DNA of 64,000 nucleotides from Chrysaora quinquecirrha. Lineage: Eukaryota > Cnidaria > Scyphozoa > Semaeostomeae > Pelagiidae. Positions 24,230 to 37,074 of the stretch are shown one piece after another (the stretch's first letter is position 1; the number at the start of each line of letters is the position of its first letter). The position numbers were made by a program, and so were the translations under genes. Location of the stretch: NCBI GenBank assembly GCA_014526335.1, contig JACTAT010000014.1, positions 257,250 through 321,249 on the forward strand, given 5' to 3'. The notes under the pieces were generated by a model. The model was not told the origin of the DNA. It ran no database searches and worked only from the letters and a program-made list of their open reading frames with translations.

Positions 24230-25384
24230 TTATGAAAAATTATTTAAAATTGTAAAATATGTTTGAATTGTATCAAATTTTCAAGACCAGCCAATCATGT
24301 GAAATTGAAAGTCCCTTATCCGGATCTCCACTGGCCTTCGCACGAAACATTTCGTCACGATAGCGCCATGCTTTTTTTCCGTCCGTCTTCTTGTCGCGGC
24401 GAACGGTAACAAGTAGCAATGACTTTTACGTTTCGCTGCAAACGCACTTTGTGCAACGCGCTAACTTCGTACTGCTTAATTAGCCGGCGATTTAGTAATG
24501 GTTAGCTACATTAAGTATCTAAGGTTAGTTGCTGAATGTGCAATTTCGCTATTAGTTTGCTGATCTTGCCTCATTAACAGCATGAAAAGATATATGATCG
24601 GGAGCACTTCGGCTAATTTTGCAAAGGACCAAGAACGCGCCTTTACTGAAAGACACTTAATTTTCTTACGAATTGAGAACTCCAAATTGTGTCAAGAGTT
24701 TTTAAATTTGGAGCGATAGTATTGTTGTGCTTAATAGTTTTTTCTGATTTTATAACATAAGTTATCATGCCTGAATTATGTTTCTCCTAACAAATTTAAA
24801 GAAGTTTATAATTGTTTCAATATTTTTTACCGAGGAAAGTTTCAGATACCCGCCAGCTCAATGCCGAGTTTCTTATAAAAATTTCCCAATGATTCAAATT
24901 GGTCCATGAATGCGTCAGTAGAATAAAGGATTTCCTTGTCGTGTAGAAGATGGCATGTCTTTATTCTAATTCGCCCAGAGAGCAACAAGAAAGCAATGGG
25001 ATATTCTTTGTACTGAAAACGCAAATACTCTGTTTTAAACAGTTTTAAAACCACAGACAACAGTTCCCAACTGATATGCTTAGTCTACTTTACCGTGATT
25101 AATTATTTTATTTGCGCAAATGCACTCTATGATTAGCCTTTTTCCCATGCCCTGTCCGCATGTGACGGATGAAACAACAGTTTTGCCACTATTTTATTAT
25201 GAAAAAAGCGCAGCTGAATTAGCGTGACCAAGATCTCCTCCTTATATATTTTCTGATTGTTTACCTAGTTATATAGAAGCTACATTATCACTGCTTTGCA
25301 CATATCCTGTGGCATGATAGTAAAGTATGAGCGATCTGCAAAATCTGCAAATATATTAGCAAAGCTATATACGAGGAAGATGAA
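24230..25384. other. Intergenic DNA downstream of the release factor
   Basis: Starts with a short GC-richer patch (24310-24500) that begins with a possible remnant of the 15673-16159 element family. The exon-like frame at 24842-25086 on the minus strand is listed separately. Nothing else is recognisable. Confidence 0.4.
24842..25086 (-). CDS. Orphan exon-like open frame, function unknown
   Basis: On the minus strand about 80 codons are open to a stop at 24842. They encode a protein-like, non-repetitive sequence (YLRFQYKEYPIAFLLLSGRI, then DAFMDQFESLGNFYKKLGIE). There is no strong Met context and a TAG lies just upstream, so it is either a terminal exon with an acceptor near 25070 or a fragment of a decayed gene. 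I do not recognise the family. Confidence 0.25.
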
Positions 25385-26190
25385 GATCAGGATGTATCTT
25401 GTATAAAGAAGATAGTAACAAATGAATAATTCAAGACTAGAAAGGAAGAAAAGAAATTTGAAGAAGATCAAGATCAGAATCAAGCATTATCAAGGAATTC
25501 CGCATCAATATTAAGAAGATAGTAACAAATATATTAGTCAACACTAAATAGGAAGAAGATCAAGATCAGAATCAAGCATAATTAAGAAATTCCGTATCTA
25601 ATATAAAGAAGATAGTAACAAATATATAAGTCAACACTAAATAGGAAGAAGATCAAGATCAGAATCAAGCATAATTAAGAAATTCCGTATCTAATATAAA
25701 GAAGATAGTAACAAATATATAAGTCAACACTAAATATGAAGAAGATCAAGATCAGAACCAAGCATTGTAAAGAAATTTCATAGCAATAATAAGAAGATAG
25801 TAATAAATATATAAGTCAACACTAAATAGGAAGCAGAAGAGATATGAAGAAGATCAAGATAAGAATAAAGCATAATTAGGAAATTCCGTATCAATATTAA
25901 GAAGATATAGTAACAAATATATCAATCAAAAGGGAAGTAGGTCAAGATCACCAAAATGGAAGTAGGTCAAGATCAGCATCAAGTAATATTGAAATATTCC
26001 GCACCAATATAAGGAAGATAGTAACAAATACAATAGTCACCACTAAATAGGAAGAGGATCAAGGTCAGAATCAAATATTATCAATAAATTCCGTATCAAT
26101 ATTAAGAAGATAGTAACAAATATAATAGTCACCACCGTATTGCCAGAAGTAAAAGTCGGAATCAAATATTAAGAAATTCCGTACCAATAT
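25385..26190. repeat. Minisatellite, about 93-bp unit, 8-9 degenerate copies
   Basis: Copies contain GAAGATAGTAACAAATATAT, AGTCAACACTAAATAGGAAG, AAGATCAAGATCAGAATCAA and AAGAAATTCCGTATC in fixed order. Spacing between adjacent central copies is 93 bp (for example GATAGTAACA at 25611 and 25704). Outer copies are more diverged and vary in length. Confidence 0.9.
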
Positions 26191-27001
26191 CAATATTACC
26201 AAAGAGACACAGCAGACTTTTCGTGTGAACTACAATGAAAAGCATTTGAAATCACGTGTGTATATTCAACGGAATATAGATGTAAAAGGAAGGCCGAGAA
26301 GAGTGAACAAAGCAGCTATTAAGCAAACTCACGATATAGGCCAACGCCAAGAAAGATATAAGCTATGCATAAAGCCACATATGGTAAATTATGAAGATTA
26401 CTTTCAGCTAACAGTTGCGATTGATACTGATTAACATATGTTTTAAAAGGATAATTCTTACCATAAAACACAGGTCAGGATACCATCCGTACTGTCTGAT
26501 GGTGAATCAGCAATACATCAGCTATGAAACGTGGCTAAATTGCTATCAGTGACTTGAATCGATACAGTAATTCAATTCTCTTGTGCATTGCCTTGTACTC
26601 TAGATTCACTGCAAGGGCACATGTTTTTGAAACCTTTCAAATACCTGATTTCGCTTAATCTAATGGGAAAACGGTAATGGGTACGAGCAAGAACACACAA
26701 TTCTAAAAGCGAGGGGAAAAATTGAACAAGGAAAGTTTTTAACCCTGGTTCAATGAAAAAGCATGCACAGGGCCCACAGAGAGATATAATCGGTGTACAC
26801 CATGCGTTGTTCCAACTGCCCTCATGATGATGCCATACGATGCCACAAATTTCGAAATTTCCACTACAGTATGCGAACGCTTGAATTCATTGCAAAAATT
26901 AAAACACTTTACATGTTCACCAGGGAGCCCGATGTTTACAAGCTTTAACCCCGGCAGTTATATCAGCAACAATGGGTATAACACTTCGTTACTCATTAGT
27001 G
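26191..27001. other. Intergenic DNA, nothing recognised
   Basis: A 69-codon frame (26225-26434) reads out of the end of the minisatellite and has no motif. No exon chain or repeat structure is apparent. Confidence 0.4.
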
Positions 27002-27518
27002 GCCTGAAGTGGACAAAAGTGGCTGTGCCAGAGCTGAGACACCACGGCTGTACCAGCGTTGAGAATGATGTCGCGAAGCTTCGTTTCCATATAGCAATAC
27101 GTGGCGGGGCAAGTACCAGTACCTGTACCAGTGCTGAGACAGTGATTGCCATAAAATGGTATCATATTTCCTCGCATTTGCTTGGCTTGTTACAGTCATA
27201 TGCTCAATGAGAGCAAAGGCAAGTGCCAAAGACACGTCACCGACGGCTGTGTCACATGTTTCCATTAAAATCTTCTAGTGGTAGAAGCGTCATAAGGGCC
27301 GGGAATGTTGAACCAAATTCAACGTTTCATGTTGGCACCATCGCGGTAGAGCAACTGTCCAGCCACGAGCCACGGTAGAGCCACCGTAAGGAAGTGTTTC
27401 CATTAAAACTGAAAACGTCACAGCACTGTCTCAGCACTGGTACAGCCGTGTCTCAGCACTGGCACAGCCGTGTCTCAGCACTGGCACAGCCACTTTTGGC
27501 TACATGGAAACAGGCTTT
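27002..27518. repeat. Long inverted-repeat element with 22-bp subterminal repeats
   Basis: The left side has CAAAAGTGGCTGTGCCAGAG and the right side the inverse, CTGGCACAGCCACTTTTGG. Inside the right end the unit TGTCTCAGCACTGGCACAGC is repeated three times at 22-bp spacing (27427, 27449, 27471). The left end carries inverted, more diverged versions (GCTGAGACACCACGGCTGTA). Overlapping open frames here are by-products of the repeat structure. Confidence 0.75.
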
Positions 27519-27897
27519 AAAGGGAGAACGCTCATCTAAGTCTGGTAATTGCTGCAGATGAAAACAACAAAAAATTCAAACATCAACCCCTTCGAAAATC
27601 ACCAGTGATCAAATACAACAAAAATTACATTAGCAATGAGCAAATCAATCTGGAATTAGAAATAAAACGAATTTTACAAATTAAAAACATTATTGACCGT
27701 TATTGATATATGTTTGCCTCAATCATCGTAAGCCTAAGCCTAACACATACAAATCTACGAAACAGCCTCCCTCGCGAATACTAGACCCCTCTCTCAGTTT
27801 ACTGTCTCCTATAACACTGGTTTGTTATGAAAATAACTGAAACGAGAGCAAAAACCTATGGTTTTAGCCGCGTTTATATGCAGGGGAAATGCCGTGT

Positions 27898-28203
27898 TAG
27901 GCCATGGCTAAACTATCAAACATTGCTTGTCAAACATTCGAAATTGATTGCCAAGCAATATGTTTTACAGTTTGGCTACGTCGCAAAACATTGCTTGTCA
28001 AACATTTCAAAAAACATTTGATATGTTTTACCGTTTCGCCACATCGAAAACAATGCACGTAAAACAAAACACCGTGCAACAGACTCCGCTTATCTATGCT
28101 TTTCAATCGTAATGTTTTGTAAGGTGGGCAAACTTCCAAACATCGCTTCATAAGCAAATTCGAAATGTTTGACAAAAAATGTTTAATCGTTTAGCAAGGC
28201 CCT
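27898..28203. repeat. Inverted-repeat element (AAACNATCAAACATTG family), copy 1
   Basis: About 306 bp. The left end GGCCATGGCTAAACTATCAA and the right end GTTTAATCGTTTAGCAAGGC are inverted, and internal CAAACATT/AATGTTTG motifs are dense. Full copy 2 is at 45339-45610. Partial copies lie near 20362, 58660 and 62980. Confidence 0.75.
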
Positions 28204-30188
28204 AGAATGGCCAGTTTGACATATAAGTTAATAGACCCGTGCCATAGAAATTTATCATGAAATCAAGAAACTCTTCTAGAACCAGTTTCAGGGTCGAAAA
28301 AATCACGAATATTTTATTCATTGTTACTTCTAACAAGAAATTAAGTTATTCTCCGGTTGCTGCAAAACAATCGTAGGTTTTTGTAAACTTTATGACGATT
28401 CTGATCCAAGTTTTACTCAAATCTTCAAGAGTTGTTCGTTGAGCGTATCTAAGGCAGTATTCCAGTGTGCCAGTGAAGCTAGTTTTCAAGGGCCAATACA
28501 TTTGAAAAGTGTCACATATCCACAAGTCATTTAAAATTATTGCGACGTTCACTTATAGTCTTTGGGTCACTTGGTTCGTTAGGGTCGGAAGGTCCAAAGA
28601 CTCCAGAAATACCAACAACCACGACACCCTAATGTGACCCAGACTCTCGGAAATGTGCAGTGCAGGACGTTGCGTTGGAGGCTGTCTCCATCTACTAGCC
28701 TAACAAAAGTCAAACATTGACTAACAGAAAGCTATAAAGCATTACGACGGATGCAAACAACAGAAATGCCTACACAGTAGGTATCAAACAAGACATAAAT
28801 CGAAGTTATATATACTAAACTTCCTTTTACTATTAATATGTAAATTAACCAACATAACCATACAACCCCTTTTGTAATATCGAATATACTGTATGTTGTC
28901 AATCTATTTTCATGATGATCACGGAGACTGTATAGATCAAGTGGATTTGTTTGTTACTACAGCTTTCTGGTGCTATGAGACTGAGGATATTGTGCATGGC
29001 CATGTACTTTTTCAATAAACAGTTGCTCCTTAAGCACGTAGGACTGGACTGACCTGAACATTAAGCAACTTGAGGCCCCAACTGAATTACTGTAAGCAAC
29101 GGAGGCAAAAAAACGAAGATACAGCATTCATTTCAAAATCTATATGTTGATGTGATAATATATAACAGCCTTTAGATAACGTGGTTCCACTTACTGCCTC
29201 CCAAAAGTCTTGTGTTGTGGGCCTAACAGTTGATGATTTTGACCCGCAAATCAGAAGTTGTTGTCGGGTACAAAAATGTTGAGTGACTTCTAAGCAACTT
29301 TGAAGGCCTAAAGTTCAGAATTTAGAGCAACCTTCAGGGCAGAATAAACATCCAGTTGCTTATTGAAAAAACTGCATGCTTAAATTAGATTTAGATTCTC
29401 AAAACCTTCCTGCCTATTAAACCTGGGGCAAACATTTGTGCTCTTGGAATACACAGATGACGAGTATGAATAGGTAGGACTGAGTACTTCTTTCGTTAAG
29501 CACTTGAATAGTTCAAAATCTTTCAAGATGTTAAACGGCTAAATGGCGCTTAAATACTCACTTGAAGCCTAATAGATTGCTTTGTTGTTGAATATTAGAG
29601 CACATTTTTAGCTAACGAGTTTTCAGAAAGTAACTGAAAGCTAAATCTAAACGAATCTAACGTTAATTCCATACGCTGAAGTTCTTTAGGTGAAAAACTA
29701 GTATAAATTAATAAAGAATATGAAGATGTGGTTGTATGATTCAAATGCAACAAAACTGACAATTTTCAAAAAATTACTAGTTAATGATAATTACTATAGT
29801 GTTAATTGATATTCAGCTAATAAGAAAGTAAGTGTGTGCTTATATTTTCAGTGAATCTAATCCCTATAACTTTCCTGCAATACTTCATTTGCAATAATTT
29901 GTAAAAAAAATAACGTTCTCTAGTTATCTTTCTCCATATTTAAACAAATACGATACTATGATAATCTTATCCCCAGTTATTTTAGTTTCTGTTGTTTCGT
30001 TGTTTGAATATGTTTGTGTTTGTGTTGTTCATTGTTGTTGTGTTGGATATGATTCTTCACTTGATAGCTCTATGATCGGTGTTGTTGTCGTATAGGCTGG
30101 AGTATATACGACATGCTCCCAAGACAGTCCGTCATTTCAAACACATTATAAATGTCATAAAATTCCCATACCATTCACGGATAGGATC
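28204..30188. other. Intergenic DNA 3' of the DOK gene
   Basis: AT-rich unique sequence. I see no exon-like frames, RNA genes or clear repeats in this stretch. Confidence 0.45.
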
Positions 30189-33100
30189 CTATACGTTTCC
30201 TTCGGCAGTTTTCTTCACAACGTCTGGCTTTTGCGATGATTTCGTGGATTTTCTCCTCCACAGCGTAAAGCCCTTTAAACGAGATTCACTCGCAGCGTTA
30301 GCAAGCTTTTCGTACATCTCCACGGTCTTTTTAACAGACGAAAATCTTTGTAGTCTTCGTGGTCCATCTGTATGAAAAAAATAGTATTACTAGATTACAG
30401 AAGATTTGACTCTTTTGCCCCTAAAGGTATATTCACAGATGCCATTTTACACAAAGTACTTATGATATCTCTAATACAATACTTCTTCAGGGCCCTATAA
30501 GTCACTCTGCATAACGGCGTGCCGTTTCATAAGCGAAGATTTGTGACTTTTGAAGGATTCAAAATTAAAAAAGGAAATATTTAAGGATGCGAGGGCATGC
30601 TTGCTTATCAGGAAACGGTGAAATATTTTCAATACATGTAAAAGTATTCAACATATCTATGTTTCGCTCAAAGTGCTGCAATGGTGGCTAAGGTTTTTGG
30701 GACACAAGAAATATTAAAACAACGACTAAAAGAAATGAATACTGTATACACATACCTGACTTGCCAGATGATTCCGGATTATAGGCATACTTTTTATAAT
30801 CGAAGAAGGAGAAAGACCCGGACTGCTTTCTGTTATCTATTGGCCTTTCAGCAGATAACGAACCGAGTTCAAAACTCTTGTTTCTATAAGCTTGCTTTCT
30901 CAATTTTCTTCTAAGAGGCACTTTAGCTGCAGCTTCCTGCTGCGGTGTTGCCTCTGATGCTGCATTCTTGGACAGAGTTGCCTCCTTTTCGACTTCGTTG
31001 CTTAGAACACGGGTAAGTTTTGCTTGTGCTGCTGCTTTGGCGATAGATCCATCATTGTTTTCATTGGTGTCTTTAGTAACCTGGCCACTCCTTGTCTGTT
31101 TGCCACTTTCATTATCAACATCGTTGTTGTTAGCTTGAAATGTATCTAACCCGTTAGCTGCTTCGTTATCCTCGGCAGCAGATTCTGAAGTAGAAAGTGG
31201 CTGGAAATCTTCCTTAGGCCCATCAACAACTGAAGATATTTCATTGCATGGTTGCTCTGATTCTTTAACAAAGTCAGCTTCATCCTTGTTAGCCTCAGTT
31301 TTGACTTCATCCTCAACTAAATCACTGTCAAGCTTTTCAAAACTCGTCTGAATTAATTGGGTGATATCTCGTAAGTCCTTCTCTACTTTCGATTTGACTT
31401 CTTCTTCTGACTTGACATCGTTCTGTGAACCGGCTGGGTTATCAAGGAGACTCTCAGTTGATTCTCCAAGTGGCGTCAGGTCATCTTCCGATTTTTGCTC
31501 CTTTTCATTAGCAACAACCTCCACACTGCCAAATGTATCCATTCTGGGTCTAGCTCCTAATTCATTGGCTATTCTTTCCGGAGCCTCATGATCCCTTATC
31601 ACATCAAGAGTACAAGCTCTACTTTTAGAAGGGAATGTACTCTGATGTTGAAAACCTATATTGATCTTCTCATTACTATCTTCCATATCATTAATAGTAG
31701 AGTTACTTGAGCTTTCATAGGGTTTGTCAAGAAGCTTCCCTTCCGATCGAGTCCTTCGCTTAGTTTCAGTCAGCGTTCTAAATTGATCTGAAGGAAGCGA
31801 GATTCGTTTATCTCTGGGGTCCATCCTTTGCAACGAGGATAACTTTTTGGCATATGTATCTACTTGATGAAATATAGCATCTCCTTCTACTGTATTGAAT
31901 GTAAATACACCAATTGCCGATTTGCATTTGTCACCAGCTTCAAATGAGAATTTCGTTCTTCCTCGACCGTATCTACGTAAATGCTGGATTGGCCATTCTG
32001 CGATAATGTCATGCGATGATGGATCCATCAAGGTTAGAGTCAATGGTGTAATCTGAAGGATACATGCTCCATTCATACCGGATTCTTGTGAAGCTATGGT
32101 CGGCCTCACAGACACATGGTACGTCGAAGGGCCTAGAAAATACAAATATAAATTAATGAAAAAAATAGCAGTAGCCAAGGACATAAAAATCAAAGCTCTA
32201 ACAAAAGTTTGGCTGACTGTTTCGTAGCTTTTTAAGCCCTAGTTTTTGTAAGGTGTTTTTTAAGCCCCAGCGTTTTAGCGCCAGGCTCTAGGATCTCAGT
32301 AGCAGGTTAACTAATCGAGACATTGACCCTGGCTGTGACGCTACCGTGGCTGTGCTCGGACCCTGACCACACTGAATTCTGACACAACGAGTCAGCAAGA
32401 TTACACCACGACCACGCAGCACCTTCGTACTCTTTAGTAGGTTGCTGAAGGAAGGACGAGAGTTGCTTATTTCGCCTGAGCCGATGAGTAACAGCTGTAG
32501 TATCGAAGCATTAACATTGATTTATGACTAGAGGTTAGGACTCTTACAGTACGTATAGTATAACTTGACTATCTTTAAGCTTGTTCTGTTATGTTAACTT
32601 TAGACTAGCAGTAATACACGAGTCGTAGTTTTCGCTCTTCAGGTCAATCTAATAGGCTGCTCAGAGCTACTCTGAGCATCAGGCTATCCAATTCAATTAT
32701 GGCATGTGAATGGCTGTAGTTGCTGCTAAAGGTTGTCTTTGCTGTTTGCAAAAAATGGGACTAACGTTATGAATCTATATTGACATATATTGACATTCAA
32801 CATTGCTTGTTCTCTTGTGTGTGTCTGATAAGAACGAAATAGCAGGAAAAAATTATTGCAATAACATATACAGCATACATTAGCATATGACAGTGAAAGA
32901 AAATAGCAAAGCATGCATACCTTCTGCCATACTGGAAGCCATGCTAGCCCCGTCATCAAAACCTGACTCGAATGATATAATACTTGATAATTCACAACTT
33001 AGCGAGGATGCAGCATTTCTAGCTACTGTATCATTGCTACTGTCTGTAATGTTCAATGGATCATTTGTTGATGTGTCTTGTTCAATCTTCTCAATACTCC

Positions 33101-33529
33101 CGAGAATCCTCGATAACTGCGGAGAGCTGTGAACGAATCCCGCAGCCTTTGAGTCGGCAAGATTGCTTTCCTCGGCTGCGCCACGGTCTAAGCTGTGATA
33201 ACCCATATCGAGCGGCTCAGGACGGCCTAGTACTGTAACGATACTGTTACGATTCGCATTTCCAAATACTATTTTACAAAGAGATTTGAACCAGGCCTTT
33301 TCTTCTTCTTTGCTGCCTGCTCCAAGATAAAATGTCTTATCCGAGGTGACAATTTCAAGAACATGATTATAGTCTTTATTCCATACAGGTTTGATGCTAA
33401 CACAGTGAACTAAGGGTATGATTCTTTTCCTCTTTCTTGCTGCCAGGCCTTCTCATTATCATAATATTCTAGTCGAACTCTTCCTCGTGCGCTGTTGCCA
33501 TACAAGACGAACCATCGTGAGTTCCATTT
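30189..33529 (-). CDS. DOK-family adaptor (PH domain plus IRS-type PTB domain), 5' end not found
   Basis: DOK proteins dock on activated tyrosine kinases at the membrane and recruit signalling regulators. Visible exons: 33529-32921 (most of the PH domain, then a Ser/Asp-rich linker), 32132-30758 (PTB domain and long acidic tail) and 30367-30189 (basic C-terminus, stop TAG 30189-30191). PH landmarks are WNSRWFVLYGN at the exon start and HVLEIVTSDKTFYLGA later. The PTB core is HLRRYGRGRTKFSFEAGDKC, matching the FSFEAG signature that contacts phosphotyrosine peptides. The tail is acidic and Ser-rich, with few tyrosines and not the proline-rich tail of vertebrate DOK1/2. Inside the PH domain the frame changes near 33443-33444: the first frame hits TAG shortly after, and one extra base in the GG/CC pair would restore the domain. 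The N-terminal PH strands and start codon must lie upstream of 33529; I could not find them. Confidence 0.85.
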
Positions 33530-34404
33530 CTAAGAAAAACACAAAAAGTTAACAGAAAAACAACTTTTAACACTTTAGTATAGAGCTACATTAATCGAAG
33601 AGTCGAAAAATTTATCCAAAGTGACCATTATTTATTTGGTTCATACTTGATGAATTTTACAAAATAGTATTCAGCTCCCTTGTACCGATAAAAAATGTTG
33701 ATTTGACAAAGTCATTTTGTGAAGGCAGATAGTCAGATCAGTCAGGCCACTTGTCATTCTAAGCACTATATGCGTTTTTTAGGAATCTTTGGTCTGAAGG
33801 GAGTAACGAAACGACAAGAAAAGTAACTTCATATTTCCAGCAAGATGTATGTTAGTTTTGCAAGTCTATGGTGTTTCACTACATACATAGTACAAGTACA
33901 TAGCTAATGGCAGAGGGAGAGGGGCAGTAAGGACAGTAAAGGATGAAGGCCGACATGGATGCTTGCCGGAGTATTTCACCAACGGCTAAAACTAGCGGTA
34001 TCTTTTGCAGGAAGCAGGATACGTGAACGTGAACAAAATAATTGGATACGTGAAGAAAATACTTGGAATAGGTGCAAAAGAATTAAATCATTGATACTGG
34101 CATTTATAATTCTTTTTACGTTTGCCGAAATTCATTTTCAGAGTCAGCTAATCACGGCAATCAAGGGATCATAACCAGATAACGATTTCCGGGCATTAAA
34201 GATTATTTGCATTTTAACATGGTAATTGTATATACTTTTAACATATTAAATTGTTCTATCAGCGAATGTTATAACGTGGTATATGTTAAATAGCTAATAA
34301 TCAGCAAACACAGTGTCACGATCTTAAAATAGATGGCTGTGATTTTAGGCTGCAGTAGCTGGCGTTATGGTTATAGCTGCTACAAAGCAGTTTATCGAAG
34401 GTGT

Positions 34405-34640
34405 CATGGCGTCGTGGCCTAATCCAACTGGCTCGTGGTGTCTGAAGCGCAGCGAGGTCGGGGTTCAAGCCCAAGCTATGGCAGCGTTACAGCCAGGAAC
34501 GAGGTCTCGCCTAGTGAACCTACTACTGACATCCCGGCTCGGCGGCTGGCGCTAAATACACCAATTCACCCTTACCTCCACCTCCACTTTCATACGACAA
34601 CAGCAACAACTACATTGGGGCCATTTGAGGTAACTTAATT
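34405..34640 (+). repeat. tRNA-derived SINE-like sequence
   Basis: An A-box-like TGGCCTAATCCAACTGG at about 34417 is followed about 40 bp later by a perfect B-box-like GGGGTTCAAGCCC, the internal RNA polymerase III promoter arrangement. The surrounding sequence does not fold as an intact tRNA (no clear acceptor stem or anticodon arm), so a SINE head is more likely than a tRNA gene. The right end is not defined. Confidence 0.5.
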
Positions 34641-35869
34641 GCAAGAACCCCTGACCGGATAATCATAATTTACAGTTATAACGATATGTAGTTATGCTCA
34701 TCGAAAATATACTTCTGAGCGAAAAGAAAGCTGTGAAACTGCGAGTCTCAAAAATATTCTCTTGTAAGCCTTGGAAGTTGGGTGCTGAAAGGGGGAGGGC
34801 TCTTCCAGACCAGCTTCATACTGAAGCCACAGTTCAATGGAACCTCCATATAACGGACAAATATGGAATCAATGTTATTGTCTAATGCTGAGAGCTGTCC
34901 TTTTTACAGAGGCTTTTACAAAGAAATGATCAGTAAACGAAAATATCTGTGCGTTCTTTGCGGGGTATTCGCTGTAAAAAAGGTGACCGTTAGTGGAGTC
35001 TTGATTGTCAAAGGGTGCCTTGCAGGCAAGAGGCTTGGTCCAGCGTATGGGCAGGAGAGACTAATTCATTTGGTGTTGTTTGCCTAATCGCAAATGCACG
35101 CTGCCCCCGTTTTCCAACGCCATGACCCACTCTTCCTCCAGGGACGGAAATGACAGTATCGAAACTAAAAAGTGCGGAACTCATGCAAGTTCGTCAACTC
35201 CCCTGTCATGGCCTTTGACGTAGGCTTGTCTTGCTCTTTCGTGCAACCTGACGGCAAGCAATCAAATTGCAAAAGAAAGAAACCTCGCCACGTGGTTATG
35301 CTGTCTCGTTGGTTGTTCTTTTGAATTTCTTGTTTTCGTGTTCAGGTTCAAGACATTTGTCGACGCCATAAATCGCATTGAGTTTTAGACAGGTGTTCAG
35401 ACAGCACTGTTTTTACTACCTGCAAGTCATCAAACCAGAAAACTCTAAGAGGGCACACATGCGTGCATCGCAGCAAGCCCCACTCAGTTAAACTGTGGCT
35501 GAACTCGATTTTATAGGTCAACAACCGATATGCATGTGAAATGATTAGTTGAAAAAACAACAACTAACGTAAAGACAAACTTTTCCATGGGTTATGAATT
35601 CAAATGCAGTGTAATAGCGCATGATCACATGGACGTTGACGTCAGAAGATTCAAGTTTTCCGACAATATTTCAACAACCAGTTTCATCAGTAAATACATC
35701 CACATGCTAAATTAGCAATGTTTTTGTAATTTCGCTTCCACCAGTAAAATCTGGCGTCATAAGTTATGAATCATAAATCTCAATCGAACTGTACCAGTCG
35801 ATAACGAAACAAAATAAAATGTCAAAATTTCAAATCTTAAGAAAGCTGATTAAGACTCCCTTTTAACAA

Positions 35870-36110
35870 GAGCGAATCCGAGTGGATCCGTTCTCAAAAA
35901 GGTCACGATAGGCTTTTCGTTTACAGGCGTATGGATCCGTTCCTTTTGGGGAACAGGATTGTACCCCTTTTGGGTACGCTAGCAAAACGGATGCACAACC
36001 ATTTGGATCTGTTCCGTTCCCGATCCGTTCCCAATCCGTTCCCGTGTAAACTCAACGAAAATCGTACCCATATCGTACCCTAAAGGTACGTATCTTTCAG
36101 ACTTCAACTA
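35870..36110. repeat. GC-richer fold-back element with GGATCCGTTCC motifs
   Basis: GGATCCGTTC, GATCTGTTCCGTTCCC and GATCCGTTCCC recur. TACCCCTTTTGGGTAC and GTACCCTAAAGGTAC are near-palindromes, and TTTTCGTTTACA on the left is mirrored by TGTAAACTCAACGAAAA on the right. Probably a small non-autonomous element with diverged ends. Confidence 0.4.
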
Positions 36111-37074
36111 TGCTCAGACAAGTTGTTGTAAAAGAATGTATATGGCTAGACCGACATGAACAACATTAAGATAAATGTCTTGTCGCACTTAAAACTCTTC
36201 TCCCAGAGACCTTTAAACATTTCCTGCTCGAGACTATTTGGTTTATTTCAAATTCACATATGTTATAAATAATGAAATTGAATAATCCTATCAAAGTTTA
36301 AATATTAAACAAAACGGGGGAAAATAGAGTCGTGGGATTGGTATAAAAGCATTTCTTTACTATATCTTTTTTTATCTTAATAGAGAAAGAAACAACAGAC
36401 CACGAGGAAAGTGTCTTAAACATGTCTATTGCTGGATTTAGGTTCTTTAATCTACGAGATTAGTTTAAATCCTTGAATGGGAAATACAGAGAGCTTCATC
36501 ATGTAGGTCTGCTTTGGTGCAGCTGCAATTGACCACACAAAAGTGGTTTTCACTTTGTATTTCAAAGCAAGTTGAGTTGTCCTGGAAGGGTAGAAAGAAG
36601 TGATGTTCCCTCCAATAGCAAAAAAATGTTTCTTAGTTTTCAGTAGAGTTTTGAAAATCATCACCCAAAATATTCCTCTTAAGCATGAATATACAGACAG
36701 TTTGGCTTCCTAGAAACTCTCTATTAAGAAATTCAGACCTAACCTCCTCAATCATTTAAGTATTTTCAGTTTCGAAAGTAATGTTTCAATGCAAAGTACA
36801 GTAATGTCTGTATGTAATGCTGACAGCGATTGAAAAGTTAACAGCATTCAAAATATGACCAATTGATGGCTTTTCAAAGCATAATTTAGGGATATTTGAC
36901 TTGGAATATATAGGAAACCCTCAAGAAACTTAACTTATGCTTGGAAAACTTTTGGCATCTTTCTGAAAAAGGTAAATGCGTAAAAAGTTAAGAAATATCA
37001 CACCAAATTCTTAAAGGCTGGTGCCTTAGTTATTTTTTCATGAACAAACTTTGCAATTTTAATATGTTTTACAG

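Larger units (their letters stand above)
33530..37074. other. Intergenic DNA between the DOK gene and the unidentified 37-kb gene
   Basis: Should contain the missing first exon(s) of the DOK gene on the minus strand, but none was recognised. It includes a tRNA-derived SINE-like unit (34405-34640) and a fold-back repeat (35870-36110). The small open frames show no motif. Confidence 0.4.

Noticed and set aside
34405..34480. Functional tRNA gene
   Set aside because: Boxes A and B are present, but the acceptor, D and anticodon stems cannot be drawn; SINE origin is more economical.
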